Source: Corynebacterium hansenii
GTDB lineage: Bacteria > Actinomycetota > Actinomycetes > Mycobacteriales > Mycobacteriaceae
Assembly: GCF_030408795.1 (NCBI RefSeq)
Contig: NZ_CP047211.1
Location: 434,001 to 498,000, forward strand
Direction: 5' to 3'
Length of the DNA: 64,000 nucleotides
Position 1 is the first letter of the stretch. Each line of letters opens with the position of its first letter. The position numbers and the translations under genes are program-made. Positions 17,624 to 26,613 of this stretch are shown here, piece after piece. A model generated the notes under the pieces. That model made no database searches, had not been told where the DNA came from, and was given only the letters and a program-made list of their open reading frames with translations.

Positions 17624-20600
17624 ATGGGGGATGCGCGCACGCGCTTGACGACGGCCGACGGCGGCACCGCCGCGGCCACGGCACGGGGTGCCGCGGGGAC
17701 TGCGGTGGCGGGAGCGGCGGCGGGGATGCCGGGGGTGGCGGGGATGGCCGTGGCGATGGAGCCGCGGCCGGCGCCGGAACGCCCGCCGAGGGTGCCCGGG
17801 CCGCAGCCGAGGCCGGGGGACATCCGGCCCGATGCGCCGCCGGAGGCGCCGGAAGCGAAGCCGGTGCCGCTGATGCGGGCGCTGCTGCCCGTGGTCATGC
17901 TCGTCGCGGTGGTGGGCATGGTCGCGGTGATGGTGGTGTCGGGCTCGGGGCGCAACCCGATCACGTTCATGTTTCCGCTGCTCATGGTGGTCTCGACGTT
18001 GGGCATGATGGCCGGCGGTGCGTCGGGCGCGGCCGATGCGGGGCCCGCCCGGCGCGACTACCAGCGGCACCTGGCCAGCGTGCGCCGGGCGGTGGCGGTG
18101 GCGGTGGCGGTGGGCATGCAGCGGGCCAGCGTGGTCCACGTCCACCCCGACCCCGCCGATGCCTGGACCTTCGCGGGCACGTGGCGCATGTGGGAGCGCG
18201 ACCCGGGCGACGATGATTTCGGCGCGGTGCGCATCGGCACCGGCCCCCACGGTCCGGCCACGCCGGTGACGCCGCCTGCGGTGGCCGCCCCGGAGAAGCT
18301 CGACCCGGTGTCGGCGGTGGCGCTGCGGCACGTGGTGAGGTCGGCGCGGTCGGTGCCGGATCTGCCCATCGCCGTCGACGTCCGGGCGTTCCCCCTGGTG
18401 GCGTTGGGCGGTGACGGGGATGCGGCCCTGGCGCTGGCGCGGGCGATGATCGCGCAGTTGGCGGTGGCCCATCACCCGGAGGACCTGGCCATCGCCGTCG
18501 TCGGCGTCGGCCCGGAGTGGGAGTGGGCGAAGTGGCTGCCCCACAACGCCCATCCGCGCCGGGCGGATGCGTCGGGGCCGGCGAGGCTGCGCGCATCGAC
18601 GGTGCCGGAGCTCGCCGACGCCCTGGCCGGCGTCGATGTGCCGCTGCTCGTGATCGTCGCCGATGGCCGGGACCTGGATCGGGAACCCGGGCACCTGGAC
18701 GCGCTGCTCGGGATGCGCCCCGCGGCGGATGGCATCGTGTCCGTCCTCGCCGTGCCGGTGGGCGGTGCGGGAGGTGATGGCGGTTCGGGCGGGACGGGCG
18801 GTGCCCACGTCGCGGGAGGTGCGGGCGGAGCGGGTGGCCGGACCATGGCCGCCGCCGTCGCGTCGGGTCTCGCGTTGACCGTCTCCGGGGGCCGGGTGCG
18901 CGCGACCACCGCCGCGGGTGAGGAGGACATCGCCGCCGCCGACGCGCTCGGCGCGGGCGCGGCGGAGGCGCTCGCCCGGAGGCTGTCGCCGCATGCCCCG
19001 AAGCGGGCCAATCGCGATGGCGCCGTGGAACGCGACCCCGTGCTGGCGGAGCTGGATCTGGCGCCGCCGCCGGCGGTGCTGCGCTTCCGCGAGCGCCTCG
19101 GTCCCGAGCGCCTGCGCATCCCGGTCGGGCTCGGCGCGGACGGGTCGGTGCTGCACCTGGACCTGAAGGAATCCGCCGAGGGCGGCGTCGGCCCGCACGG
19201 TCTGTGCATCGGCGCGACGGGGTCGGGCAAGTCGGAGTTCCTCAAGTCGGCGGTGCTCGCGCTGGCCGCCACGCATGGCCCGGACCAGCTCAACCTGGTG
19301 CTCGTGGACTTCAAGGGCGGTGCGACGTTCCTGGGACTGGAGGGTCTGCCGCACGTGTCGGCGGTGATCACCAACCTCGCCGACGAGCTCGTCCTCGTCG
19401 ACCGCATGCAGGACGCCATCCGCGGCGAGATGACCCGCCGCCAGGAGCTGCTGCGTTCCTCGGGCAACTTCCCGGGCGTCGCCGAGTACGAGGCCGCGCG
19501 CCGGGCCGGCCGCACGGACCTGAAGCCGCTGCCGGCGCTGGTCATCGTGGTCGACGAGTTCTCGGAGCTGCTGGGCCACCGTCCGGAGTTCGCCGAGCTC
19601 TTCGTGGCCGTCGGCCGCCTGGGCCGTTCGCTGCACATGCATCTGCTGTTGGCCAGCCAGCGTCTGGAGGAGGGCCGCCTGCGCGGGCTGGACAGCCACC
19701 TGTCCTACCGGGTGGGCCTGAAGACCTTCTCCGCCGCCGAATCCCGCAGCGTCCTCGGCGTCCCCGACGCCCACCACCTGCCGGCCACGCCGGGCGCGGG
19801 TTTCCTCAAGACCGACGCGGGCGCGCCCGTCCGCTTCCACTCCGCCTACGTGTCCGGGCCGGTGCCCGCGGTCGCCGCGGCCGGGCGGCACGGCCCCGGG
19901 GCGGCTGCGGGTGCGCGGGTGTCGGCGTTCGCGGCCTCGGGCGGGCCGGCGGTCGACGGCGCCGGCGGCGTGACGACGCATCGGAGACGGCGCGGAACCG
20001 GGGGCCGTCGCACAGCATCCTGGATGCCACGGTCGCCGCGATGGCCGGGCACCCGCATGCCGCGCACCGGGTGTGGCTGCCGCCGCTGCCCGCCCGCACC
20101 GCTTTGGCCGACGCCGTCGATTCGTCGCTGCCGCCGCTGACGGCATCGGTGGGGCTCATCGACCGGCCGCTGGAGCAGCGCCAGGACCCGTACGTCGTGG
20201 ATCTGTCGGGCCCCGGCGGGCATGCCGCGATCGTCGGCGCGCCGCGGTCGGGAAAATCTACGGCGGTGCGCACGCTCGTGGCCTCGCTGGCGCTGACGAC
20301 GCCGCCGGAAAAGCTCCACGTCCACGTCATCGACTACGGCGCGGGTGGCCTGGCGGATCTCGCGGAACTGCCCCACGTGGCGTCGGTGACGCACCGCGGC
20401 GACGTCGACAAGCTCAACCGCGTGGTGTCGGCGATGTCGTCGGAGGTCGCCGAACGCGAGGAACGGCACCGCGAACGGGGCTGGCGCACCATCGCCGAGG
20501 CGCGGGCCGGCGGGGAACCGGATGTGCTGCTCGTCGTCGACGGGTGGCCGGCGCTGCGGCAGGAACACCAGAACCTCGGCGACCGTGTGCAGGCGATCCT

Positions 20601-21691
20601 GTCGGACGGCCTGGCCGTCGGCGTGCACGTGGCGCTGACCGCGCACCGGTGGACCGAGCTGCGGCCGGCGGTGCGCGACCTGCTGGGCACCCGCATCGAA
20701 CTGCGGCAGGCCGAGGCCATCGACTCCGTCATCGACCGCAAGGCCGCGAAACTCGTGCCGGACGCGCCGGGCCGGGGGCTGTCGCCGGACGGATGCGGTG
20801 CGCTGATCGCGCTGTGCGGGCCCGACGACGTCGCCGAAGTGGCCCGATCGTGCGGCGCGCGGGGCGACGCCCGGGTCCCGCAGTTGAAGCTCCTGCCAGC
20901 GCGGGTCGGCTGGGACGCCGTCGAAGCGGCCGTGGCGTCGGGTGCCGTGGCCGCGGGCCTGGACGAGGACGCCCTGGCGCCCGTGACCTTCGACGCCGAC
21001 CGTGACCGCCACCTGCTGATCTTCGGGTCCGCGGGCTCCGGGCGCACCACCGCGCTGCGCACCATGATCGCCGGGCTGCTGCGGACGCGGCCGACGCTGA
21101 AGCTCCTGGTGGTCGATTACCGCCGCGGACTGCTCGACGCCGTGCCCGCGGACCGCCTGGCGGGATACGCGGGATCGCCGGCGGTGGCCGAACCGATGGT
21201 CGCCGAACTGGCCGCGGCGCTGCGCGGGCGGCTGCCGGGCCCGGACGTCACCCCGGAGCGGCTGCGGGCGCGCGACTGGTGGACCGGGCCGGACATCGCG
21301 GTGGTGGTGGACGACTACGACCTCGTGTCGGGTTCGCGGGGGTCGCCGCTGACGCCGCTTGGGGGAGTTCATCCCGCACGCCGCGGACATCGGCCTGCAC
21401 GTGGTGCTGGCCCGGCGCACCGGTGCCGCGACCCGGTCGCTGCATGACCCGGTGCTCGGGGCGGCGAAGGACCAGGGCGCGACGGGACTGGTGCTCGACG
21501 GCTCCCGCGACGACGGGCCGCTGATGGGCGTGGCCCTGCGGCAGCGCCCGCCCGGCCGCGGCACGTGGGTCGAACACGGCAAGCCGCCGCGCGTGATGCA
21601 GGTGGCGCTGCCGCCGGAGGAAAAGGTCGCGCTGCCGTCAAAGGAAAAGGTGGCGCCGCCGGAGGGGAACGGAGATGCCGATGAACGCTGA
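17624..21691 (+). pseudogene. eccC: EccC-type ESX ATPase gene, broken by two frameshifts
   Basis: EccC is the FtsK/SpoIIIE-like motor of type VII secretion. Read with two frame corrections it gives about 1355 residues: two N-terminal helices (about 86-135), then three ATPase domains with Walker A GATGSGKS (about 530), GAPRSGKST (about 871) and GSAGSGRTT (about 1135). The first part is in frame 2 and ends at a stop at 20140; family similarity switches to frame 1 between about 19975 and 20010 (one base missing) and back to frame 2 at a G5 run, 21361-21365 (one base extra). Both shifts touch G5 runs, so sequencing error is plausible. The first lies between ATPases 1 and 2, where ESX-1 EccC is naturally split, so a real two-protein form is not excluded. 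ATG 17624 follows GGGGAGGG. Confidence 0.85.
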
Positions 21692-23045
21692 AGCCCATCC
21701 CGGCCCGCGGGTGCTCCACGCCTGGGGTCCGGCGGCGCGGGGACCGGAGGGGGATGCGGCGACGATCGACGGGTTCGACGCTGCCCCGGATGTCGTGATC
21801 ACCCCGTCGTACTGGGGCGGCAGGCGCCGCGAGCTGTTCGCGGAGGAGCTGGTCCGGCGCGGTTTCGACCCCCGGATCGGGGATGTCGCCACCGAGCTGA
21901 TGGGACTGGAGCGCCCCGCCGTGGGGCACAGTTTCCTCGTGGAGGTCGAGCCCGGCCGCATCTGCGTCTCGCGCCTCGACTTCGACTCCGGGCTCGCCGA
22001 TTCGAGGTTGTCCTTCCGAGGCGGCGACGCGATCGAGATCATCCGCGACGTGGCCGCGGAGTTGCTCGGGGCCGCCGGGGATGCGGTGGGTGATGTGGGC
22101 GGCGGGCATGCCGTGGGAATCGGGGACGCCGCCGGCATCGATGACGTGCTCGACCGTTCGGATGCGGAGTTCATCGTCGCCGCGGACGACGACCGCCTTC
22201 TTTCGGACATGCGCCGGCGAGGTTGGCTGGCGTTCCCCGTGCCGGTTGAACTGCTGGGGGCGCGGAGGCACGGCTCCGATGGAGACTCCGGCGACGGGAG
22301 GGTGGTCGATGGCCCGCCCGCGGTCGAAGACGTTCCCGATGGCCTGGACATCGCCGCTCTGCGCCGCCGCGCCCGCGACCTTTCACGAGCGCCCCGACGG
22401 CCGCGCCACCGGCTCCTTCCCGTGCCGTCGCTGGCCGCAGCCGCTCTGGCCTGCGTCATCGCCGCGGTCGCGATCGTCCTCATCGTCGACGGTCCGGTCG
22501 GGGCGGCGTGGCGCGACGAAACGGTGGTGGCCGCCGCGGCGGAAGAACCCGACGGAGCCGCGCGCCCGGCGCCGGAAGCGGAGCCCGCGCCGACCGATCC
22601 CGCGGCGCCGAAGGCCGGCACGAAACCTCCGGTGCGGGAGCTGGCGGGCAAGGGCGTCCGCGTCGAAATGCCGGAGGGATGGCGCATCGACGCCGCCGCC
22701 GGGGCCGATGCACTGGTCCTCGTCGACGGCGGCACCATGCGCGTGCTCGTGTCGGCCGGCCGGTTGCCGGCGGGAACGGACGTCGACGCGCTGGCCGCCG
22801 GCCTCGCCGAACACGCGGAGGGAACACCGGGGATGGACGCGGTGCGCCGGGAGGTCCTCGAGGGCCTCGATGTCGTGGTCCACGAGGAACGTCCAGCCGA
22901 CGGGTCCGTCGTCCTGTGGCAGCACCGGGTGGTCGACGGGTGGCAGATCTCCGTCGGCTGCCAATTCCGCGGCGCGACGATCCCGCAGGTCCGCCCGATC
23001 TGCGGCGAAGCAGTGCGCACCGCCGCAGTGGACGAGCGCCGGTGA
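21675..23045 (+). CDS. Type VII secretion-associated protein (Rv3446c-like)
   Basis: A 456-residue protein in the position of M. tuberculosis Rv3446c (type VII secretion-associated family). Residues 1-250 are a soluble domain with repeated strand patterns (VVITPSYWGGRRRELFAEEL), followed by a basic stretch (RRPRHR), one transmembrane helix (about 252-275), an Ala/Pro linker and a C-terminal domain (about 315-450) likely outside the membrane, with two Cys near residues 425 and 439. ATG 21675 overlaps the eccC 3' end by 17 bp; ATG 21681 is an alternative. The role is not known; the position points to ESX-4. Confidence 0.82.
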   Translation: MPMNAEAHPGPRVLHAWGPAARGPEGDAATIDGFDAAPDVVITPSYWGGRRRELFAEELVRRGFDPRIGDVATELMGLERPAVGHSFLVEVEPGRICVSRLDFDSGLADSRLSFRGGDAIEIIRDVAAELLGAAGDAVGDVGGGHAVGIGDAAGIDDVLDRSDAEFIVAADDDRLLSDMRRRGWLAFPVPVELLGARRHGSDGDSGDGRVVDGPPAVEDVPDGLDIAALRRRARDLSRAPRRPRHRLLPVPSLAAAALACVIAAVAIVLIVDGPVGAAWRDETVVAAAAEEPDGAARPAPEAEPAPTDPAAPKAGTKPPVRELAGKGVRVEMPEGWRIDAAAGADALVLVDGGTMRVLVSAGRLPAGTDVDALAAGLAEHAEGTPGMDAVRREVLEGLDVVVHEERPADGSVVLWQHRVVDGWQISVGCQFRGATIPQVRPICGEAVRTAAVDERR

Positions 23046-23079
23046 CGGGGGTGGCCCGGGGGAGGGGCGGAAAAAAGAT

Positions 23080-23105
23080 GGAACCGATCGGCGCCGGGGC
23101 GCGTC
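23080..23105 (+). promoter_or_regulatory. ECF-type promoter element GGAAC-N17-CGTC before the WXG100 pair
   Basis: GGAAC (23080-23084) and CGTC (23102-23105) are separated by 17 bp, about 135 bp before the first WXG100 gene. About 33 bp around it are nearly repeated at 31080-31105 with identical spacing. The layout matches ECF sigma promoters, for example what I recall for mycobacterial SigM, reported to control esxU-esxT. Confidence 0.55.
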
Positions 23106-23239
23106 CAATCATGTGGCGGCCGGGGAACGCACACCGGCCACCTGACCCGGTGCGGGGACCTCCGCACCGGAACCCGCGCCCGCGGCAGACGACGCGGGCG
23201 ACACGATGGGCACGACACGAGAAATAGAGGGGGAATCAC

Positions 23240-23569
23240 ATGACCGACGGAATCTTCACCACCGAATCCGGCACGATGAAAACGACGGCGGGGGACGTCG
23301 ACGGGGTCAACCAGGAAGTCTCCGGCGAGCTGAGCCGGCTCCGCGGCGTCGTCGACGGCCTGGCGGGGGAGTGGAAGGGCCAGGCCAAGCAGGCCTTCGA
23401 CGACCTCATGATCCGGTGGGACGAGGCCGCGGCGAAGCTGTCCGGCGCGCTCACCGACATCGCCGAGAACATCCGCGCCAACGCCGGCTCCTTCGACGAC
23501 GGCGAGGAAACCGGCGTGGCGGACCTCAACCGCGTCAGCGCCTCCGGCGGCGGGCTGCTGAACCTGTGA
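23240..23569 (+). CDS. WXG100 family protein, EsxU-like
   Basis: A 109-residue helical-hairpin protein of the WXG100 family, secreted by ESX systems as a heterodimer with the adjacent gene. The turn motif W-K-G is at residues 45-47 between two long helices. The C-terminal tail (FDDGEETGVADLN) lacks a clear YxxxD/E secretion signal, with Phe at the Tyr-like position. By order it corresponds to EsxU of M. tuberculosis ESX-4. It lies 195 bp after the previous gene behind the GGAAC-N17-CGTC element, so it may be transcribed separately from eccC. GGGGG before ATG 23240 is the probable ribosome-binding site. Confidence 0.9.
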   Translation: MTDGIFTTESGTMKTTAGDVDGVNQEVSGELSRLRGVVDGLAGEWKGQAKQAFDDLMIRWDEAAAKLSGALTDIAENIRANAGSFDDGEETGVADLNRVSASGGGLLNL

Positions 23570-23648
23570 CGCCGGCGCCCCACCGGGCACCGCACCGGCC
23601 GCCGAGCGGCCACCGAACACCACGACCAACCATCACGAGGGGGACCAC

Positions 23649-23939
23649 ATGACCGACACCATCCGCTACCAATTCGGCTCCATCGCCGCCGGCGCAGCCG
23701 ACATCCGCGCCACCTCCGGGCACATCCAGACGCTGCTCGGCGACCTGAAGTCCCGCATCGCCCCGATGACCGCCACCTGGGAGGGCGATTCGGCGGTCGC
23801 GTACGAGGAAGCCCAGCGCAAGTGGGACGACTCCGCCACCGACCTCAACCAGATCCTGGACACCATCGCCCGCACCGTCGAAGAGGGCAACGACCGCATG
23901 TCCGACATCAACCGCCGCGCCGCCGCCAGCTGGGGCTGA
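23649..23939 (+). CDS. WXG100 family protein, EsxT-like
   Basis: A 96-residue WXG100 protein with W-E-G at residues 44-46 between two amphipathic helices, the expected length and shape of an ESAT-6-like partner. By order it corresponds to EsxT. It is 79 bp downstream of the EsxU-like gene with a GAGGGGG ribosome-binding site, and followed by a strong hairpin. The pair likely forms the secreted heterodimer of the neighbouring ESX-4-type machine; the family function is well established, while this pair's role is inferred. Confidence 0.92.
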   Translation: MTDTIRYQFGSIAAGAADIRATSGHIQTLLGDLKSRIAPMTATWEGDSAVAYEEAQRKWDDSATDLNQILDTIARTVEEGNDRMSDINRRAAASWG

Positions 23940-24001
23940 CCGGCCACCGCGCAGCCGTTTCACGAACCGCTGCGCGAACTGCTCGACGGACTGCTTTACG
24001 A

Positions 24002-24045
24002 CGGCCGATGCCACCGCCCCGCACCCGGGGCGGATGCATCGGCCG
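24002..24045 (+). terminator. Long hairpin after the WXG100 pair
   Basis: Two 20-bp arms (24002-24021 and 24026-24045) pair with only two mismatches around a CACC loop. There is no T run, so it may be a Rho-dependent or bidirectional stop. A copy of the dispersed word (GCTTTACGACG, 23993-24003) runs into its left foot. The 332-bp gap 23940-24271 otherwise holds the rplM promoter and no gene. Confidence 0.7.
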
Positions 24046-24071
24046 CACCCGTTCACCGGCGCCGACGCGTT

Positions 24072-24100
24072 TTGGATTGCAGCGGCCGCACCGGTAAAGT
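24072..24100 (+). promoter_or_regulatory. Promoter of rplM-rpsI
   Basis: TTGGAT (24072-24077) and TAAAGT (24095-24100) are spaced by 17 bp. They leave a leader of about 165 nt before rplM, room for the autogenous control known for L13 operons elsewhere, though no specific structure is claimed here. Confidence 0.6.
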
Positions 24101-24271
24101 AGGCCGCCTGTGTGCACCCCACTCCCGCACGCGCGACGAAACACGCCCCACGCCGGGCGTCGTCAAGCGAAAAAGCGGCGAGCACAACCTCCCCGGGTCT
24201 CCACCGGCCGCCGGGGGCAGGGCACGCGGCGCACACCGGCCGGCAGAATCACACGGACCCGTAAAGGAGTC

Positions 24272-24718
24272 ATGTTGTCTACTTTCCACCCCAAGGACGG
24301 TGACATCGAGCGCAAGTGGTACGTCATCGACGCCACTGACGTCGTGCTCGGTCGCCTCGCCACCCACGCCGCCGACCTGCTGCGCGGCAAGGGCAAGGCC
24401 TACTTCGCCCCCAACGTCGACTGCGGCGACCACGTCATCGTGATCAACGCCGACAAGATCCACATCTCCTCCAACAAGCGGGACCGCGAGATGCGCTACC
24501 GCCACTCCGGCTTCCCGGGCGGCCTCAAGTCGATGACCCTGGGACGCTCCCTCGAGCTGCACCCCGAGCGCGTCGTCGCCGAGGCCATCGAGGGCATGAT
24601 GCCGCACAACAAGCTGTCGCGTCAGTCCATCAAGAAGCTTCACGTCTACGCCGGCTCCGAGCACCCCTACGCCGGCCAGAAGCCCGAGAACTACGAGATC
24701 AAGGCGGTGGCGCAGTGA
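24272..24718 (+). CDS. rplM: 50S ribosomal protein uL13
   Basis: An early-assembling 23S rRNA-binding protein of 148 residues. Family blocks include [43 protein letters not shown] and [14 protein letters not shown] 24272 is 2 nt from AAAGGAG; the next codon, TTG 24275, has better spacing and would give the usual 147-residue length, so the start may be there. The stop overlaps the GTG of rpsI (GTGA), the standard rplM-rpsI operon. Confidence 0.96.
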   Translation: MLSTFHPKDGDIERKWYVIDATDVVLGRLATHAADLLRGKGKAYFAPNVDCGDHVIVINADKIHISSNKRDREMRYRHSGFPGGLKSMTLGRSLELHPERVVAEAIEGMMPHNKLSRQSIKKLHVYAGSEHPYAGQKPENYEIKAVAQ

Positions 24719-25284
24719 CCAACCCCCAGGACACCAACGAGGCCCAGGTCGAGAACACCGAGGCCACCTACGACGACGTCCAGGCTGCGGCGGAAGCCGC
24801 CACCGAGGACTTCACCTCGACCATCGGCGAGGCCCTCGTCGATGAGACCGCCGAGGTCGAGGCCGACGACGCCGTCGTCGCCGAGCCCGCCGCCCTGGAT
24901 CGCCCGATCCAGACCGTCGGTCGCCGCAAGCGCGCCATCGCCCGCGTCAACGTGACCGCCGGCACCGGCAAGATCACCTGCAACGGCCGCGACATCGAGG
25001 ACTACTTCCCGAACAAGCTGCACCAGCAGGAGATCAAGGACCCGCTGGTCCTGCTCGAGCGCGAGAACCAGTTCGACATCGCCGCCAACATCAACGGCGG
25101 CGGCCCGTCCGGCCAGGCCGGCGCCCTGCGCCTGGCCATCGCCCGCGCCCTCAACGAGTACAACCCGGAGGAGCGCGGCCAGCTGAAGAAGGCCGGCTTC
25201 CTCACCCGCGACGCCCGCGCCGTCGAGCGCAAGAAGGCCGGTCTGCACAAGGCCCGCCGCGCGCCGCAGTACTCCAAGCGCTAA
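24715..25284 (+). CDS. rpsI: 30S ribosomal protein uS9 with acidic N-terminal extension
   Basis: The C-terminal about 128 residues are a complete uS9 ([40 protein letters not shown], ending [17 protein letters not shown]), whose tail contacts P-site tRNA. The first about 60 residues are an acidic Ala/Glu/Asp-rich extension typical of actinobacterial S9 but absent from E. coli. GTG 24715 overlaps the rplM stop. A 28-bp repeat array and a UUCG-loop terminator follow. Confidence 0.96.
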   Translation: MTNPQDTNEAQVENTEATYDDVQAAAEAATEDFTSTIGEALVDETAEVEADDAVVAEPAALDRPIQTVGRRKRAIARVNVTAGTGKITCNGRDIEDYFPNKLHQQEIKDPLVLLERENQFDIAANINGGGPSGQAGALRLAIARALNEYNPEERGQLKKAGFLTRDARAVERKKAGLHKARRAPQYSKR

Positions 25285-25307
25285 ACCGAAGCTTCGGCTT
25301 CGGGTGC

Positions 25308-25384
25308 CGCCGCCGGTTCGCCGGTGGTGGTGCGGTGCCGCCGGTTCGCCGGTGGTGGTGCGGTGCCGCCGGTTCGCCGGTGGA
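25308..25384. repeat. 28-bp tandem repeat downstream of rpsI
   Basis: Three near-identical copies of a 28-bp unit carrying CCGGTTCGCCGG (at 25313, 25341 and 25369) lie just after rpsI. The end of the third unit is also the left boundary of the direct repeat flanking hicAB. Confidence 0.85.
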
Positions 25385-25396
25385 GTGCTTCACCGA

Positions 25397-25440
25397 AACG
25401 CCCCATCCCGGGTTCGCCCGGGGTGGGGCGTTTTCGCGTT
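25397..25440 (+). terminator. Terminator of rplM-rpsI with UUCG loop
   Basis: A 14-bp stem with one mismatch (25399-25412 with 25417-25430) closes on a TTCG tetraloop and is followed by TTTTCGCGTTTTC. A decayed copy lies at about 26489-26530 in the second direct repeat. Confidence 0.9.
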
Positions 25441-25491
25441 TTCGGGGGTTCGGCGATGCTCGGGTGCGCCCGTTCCCGCCAGCCGGCCTCG

Positions 25492-25559
25492 CAGATGCGC
25501 CAGTTACATGCAGATGCGCCAGTTGCAACGGGCGCATCTGCATGTAACTGGCGCATCTG
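25492..25559. repeat. Perfect 29-bp inverted repeat (palindrome family 1, copy A)
   Basis: Arms 25492-25520 and 25531-25559 are perfect reverse complements with a 10-nt spacer. Each arm contains two copies of the word GATGCGCC, giving a nested structure. A copy with a few mismatches lies at 26614-26681. Confidence 0.9.
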
Positions 25560-25650
25560 GAGGAGTGGGGCGCCGGGGCGGGAGCGGGCGCCCGGAGCCG
25601 GGGTGTGGAAGGAGGGGTGGGGCGCCGGGGCGCGGGGCGTCGCCTACGCC

Positions 25651-25736
25651 CCACTGATTTCGCCAGGTGCTCGCCGGTGATCGTCCCGTGGCCGTCCCGT
25701 GCGGCGGCGACGAGGTCGGCCGGCGTGGACTCGTCG
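25651..25736 (-). pseudogene. Fragment of the uvrA-like 3' end
   Basis: Read on the minus strand this encodes TPADLVAAARDGHGTITGEH and a following LAKSVG, nearly identical to the last residues of the uvrA-like protein encoded at 26792-29401. Only about 28 codons exist, without a start or an intact end. It is a by-product of the duplication that brackets hicAB. Confidence 0.8.
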
Positions 25737-25812
25737 AGCAATGGAACAAGCTTTCTTCCGCGACGATGAAACCGGCGGTGGTGGCTCGAATCGCATCGAC
25801 TCGCCGCACGCC

Positions 25813-25834
25813 ATGGTGCCAATAGTGGTACCAT
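25813..25834 (+). promoter_or_regulatory. Probable HicB operator upstream of hicA
   Basis: ATGGTGCCA (25813-25821) and TGGTACCAT (25826-25834) form an imperfect dyad 7 bp before the hicA start, in an A/T-richer patch. HicB antitoxins usually repress their own operon through such sites; binding here is inferred. Confidence 0.5.
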
Positions 25835-25841
25835 AAACGGT

Positions 25842-26108
25842 GTGATCGAAACGCCGCAGGCCGTCGAAAAGCGGCTTCGGAGAATCAGGAGACGTCCGGA
25901 TTCCGTCTCGTTCGACGACCTTCGGATCGTGTGCGACCACTTCTTCGAGCGCAGGCCGGGGAAAGGGTCGCACGTGGCCGTCTACAAAATGCCGTGGATC
26001 GGAGATCCCCGCATCAACCTGCAACGGGGCGAAGGCGGAAACGCCAAGCCGTACCAAGTCCGCCAGGCGTTGAAGGCGATCGACCGGTTGTTGGACGAAA
26101 AACAGTGA
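25842..26108 (+). CDS. hicA: HicA-family toxin (mRNA interferase)
   Basis: An 88-residue basic protein with a double-stranded-RNA-binding-like fold that cleaves mRNA when not bound by HicB. The catalytic His44 lies in the G-S-H motif (RRPGKGSHVAVYKMP), the hallmark of HicA, though the protein is a little longer than classical 60-residue HicA. GTG 25842 starts 7 bp after the operator dyad. The G+C content and codon use look lower than in neighbouring genes, a sign of transfer. It is followed 11 bp later by hicB. Confidence 0.82.
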   Translation: MIETPQAVEKRLRRIRRRPDSVSFDDLRIVCDHFFERRPGKGSHVAVYKMPWIGDPRINLQRGEGGNAKPYQVRQALKAIDRLLDEKQ

Positions 26109-26119
26109 GGAGCGACATC

Positions 26120-26446
26120 ATGCGCAGCGATCACTACACCTATCAGGTCGCCTGGTCACCGGAGGATCAGGAGTACGTGGGCACCGTCCTCGAGTTCCGC
26201 TCGTTGTCGTGGCTCGCCCCCAATCGCGATGCGGCGCTGAATGGGATCACGTCGCTGGTGGAGGACGTGATAGAGGACATGCTTGAAACCGGCGAGGAGA
26301 TCCCGACCCCCTACGGCGAACGAACGTATTCGGGCAAACTCCAACTGCGGATGCCGGTGGAGGTTCACCGACGATTGGCTATGGAAGCCGCGAGAGAGGG
26401 AGTGTCGTTGAACCGCCTGATCAACAGTCGGTTGACATCCGCGTGA
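26120..26446 (+). CDS. hicB: HicB-family antitoxin
   Basis: A 108-residue partner of HicA. The N-terminal part (YQVAWSPEDQEYVGTVLEF) is the partial RNase-H-like HicB fold that blocks the toxin; the C-terminal part (MPVEVHRRLAMEAAREGVSLN) is a ribbon-helix-helix DNA-binding domain, so it should also repress the operon. ATG 26120 follows GAGGAG from the end of hicA. The module lies between direct repeats with no integrase or transposase in sight. Confidence 0.85.
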   Translation: MRSDHYTYQVAWSPEDQEYVGTVLEFRSLSWLAPNRDAALNGITSLVEDVIEDMLETGEEIPTPYGERTYSGKLQLRMPVEVHRRLAMEAAREGVSLNRLINSRLTSA

Positions 26447-26613
26447 GGCGTCGGCGCAGCTGGTTCGCCGGTGGAGTGCTTCACCGAAACGCCCCATCCC
26501 TGGTTCGCTCGGGGTGGGGGCGTTTTCGCGTTTTCGGGGTTCGGCGAGGCTCGGGTGAGTCCTTTCCCGCCAGCCTGCCTCGCAGATGCGCCCGTTTCAG
26601 TCGCTTGATCTCG

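Larger units (their letters stand above)
25371..25727. repeat. Left copy of the imperfect direct repeat flanking hicAB
   Basis: This 357-bp stretch recurs, with indels, at 26462-26876. In order it carries the rpsI-type terminator, a long palindrome, a GGCGCCGGGGCG-rich patch and the 3' end of the uvrA-like gene. No gene other than the uvrA fragment is seen in the 557-bp gap 25285-25841. Confidence 0.85.

Noticed and set aside
17189-20146. A 985-codon minus-strand open frame opposite eccC
   Set aside because: The plus strand carries the FtsK-type ATPase motifs; the minus frame has no recognisable domain.
19204-21447. Annotating EccCa and EccCb as two normal genes
   Set aside because: The second frame has no good start with ribosome-binding site and itself runs out of frame at 21361-21365, so a frameshifted single gene is the simpler reading; the split is kept as an alternative.
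25440-25650. Small genes in the GC-rich spacer after rpsI
   Set aside because: All frames are translations of the palindrome and the GGCGCCGGGGCG repeats in several registers; none resembles a protein.
25842-26446. Insertion sequence or prophage around hicAB
   Set aside because: No transposase, integrase or terminal inverted repeats; only direct repeats of local chromosomal sequence.
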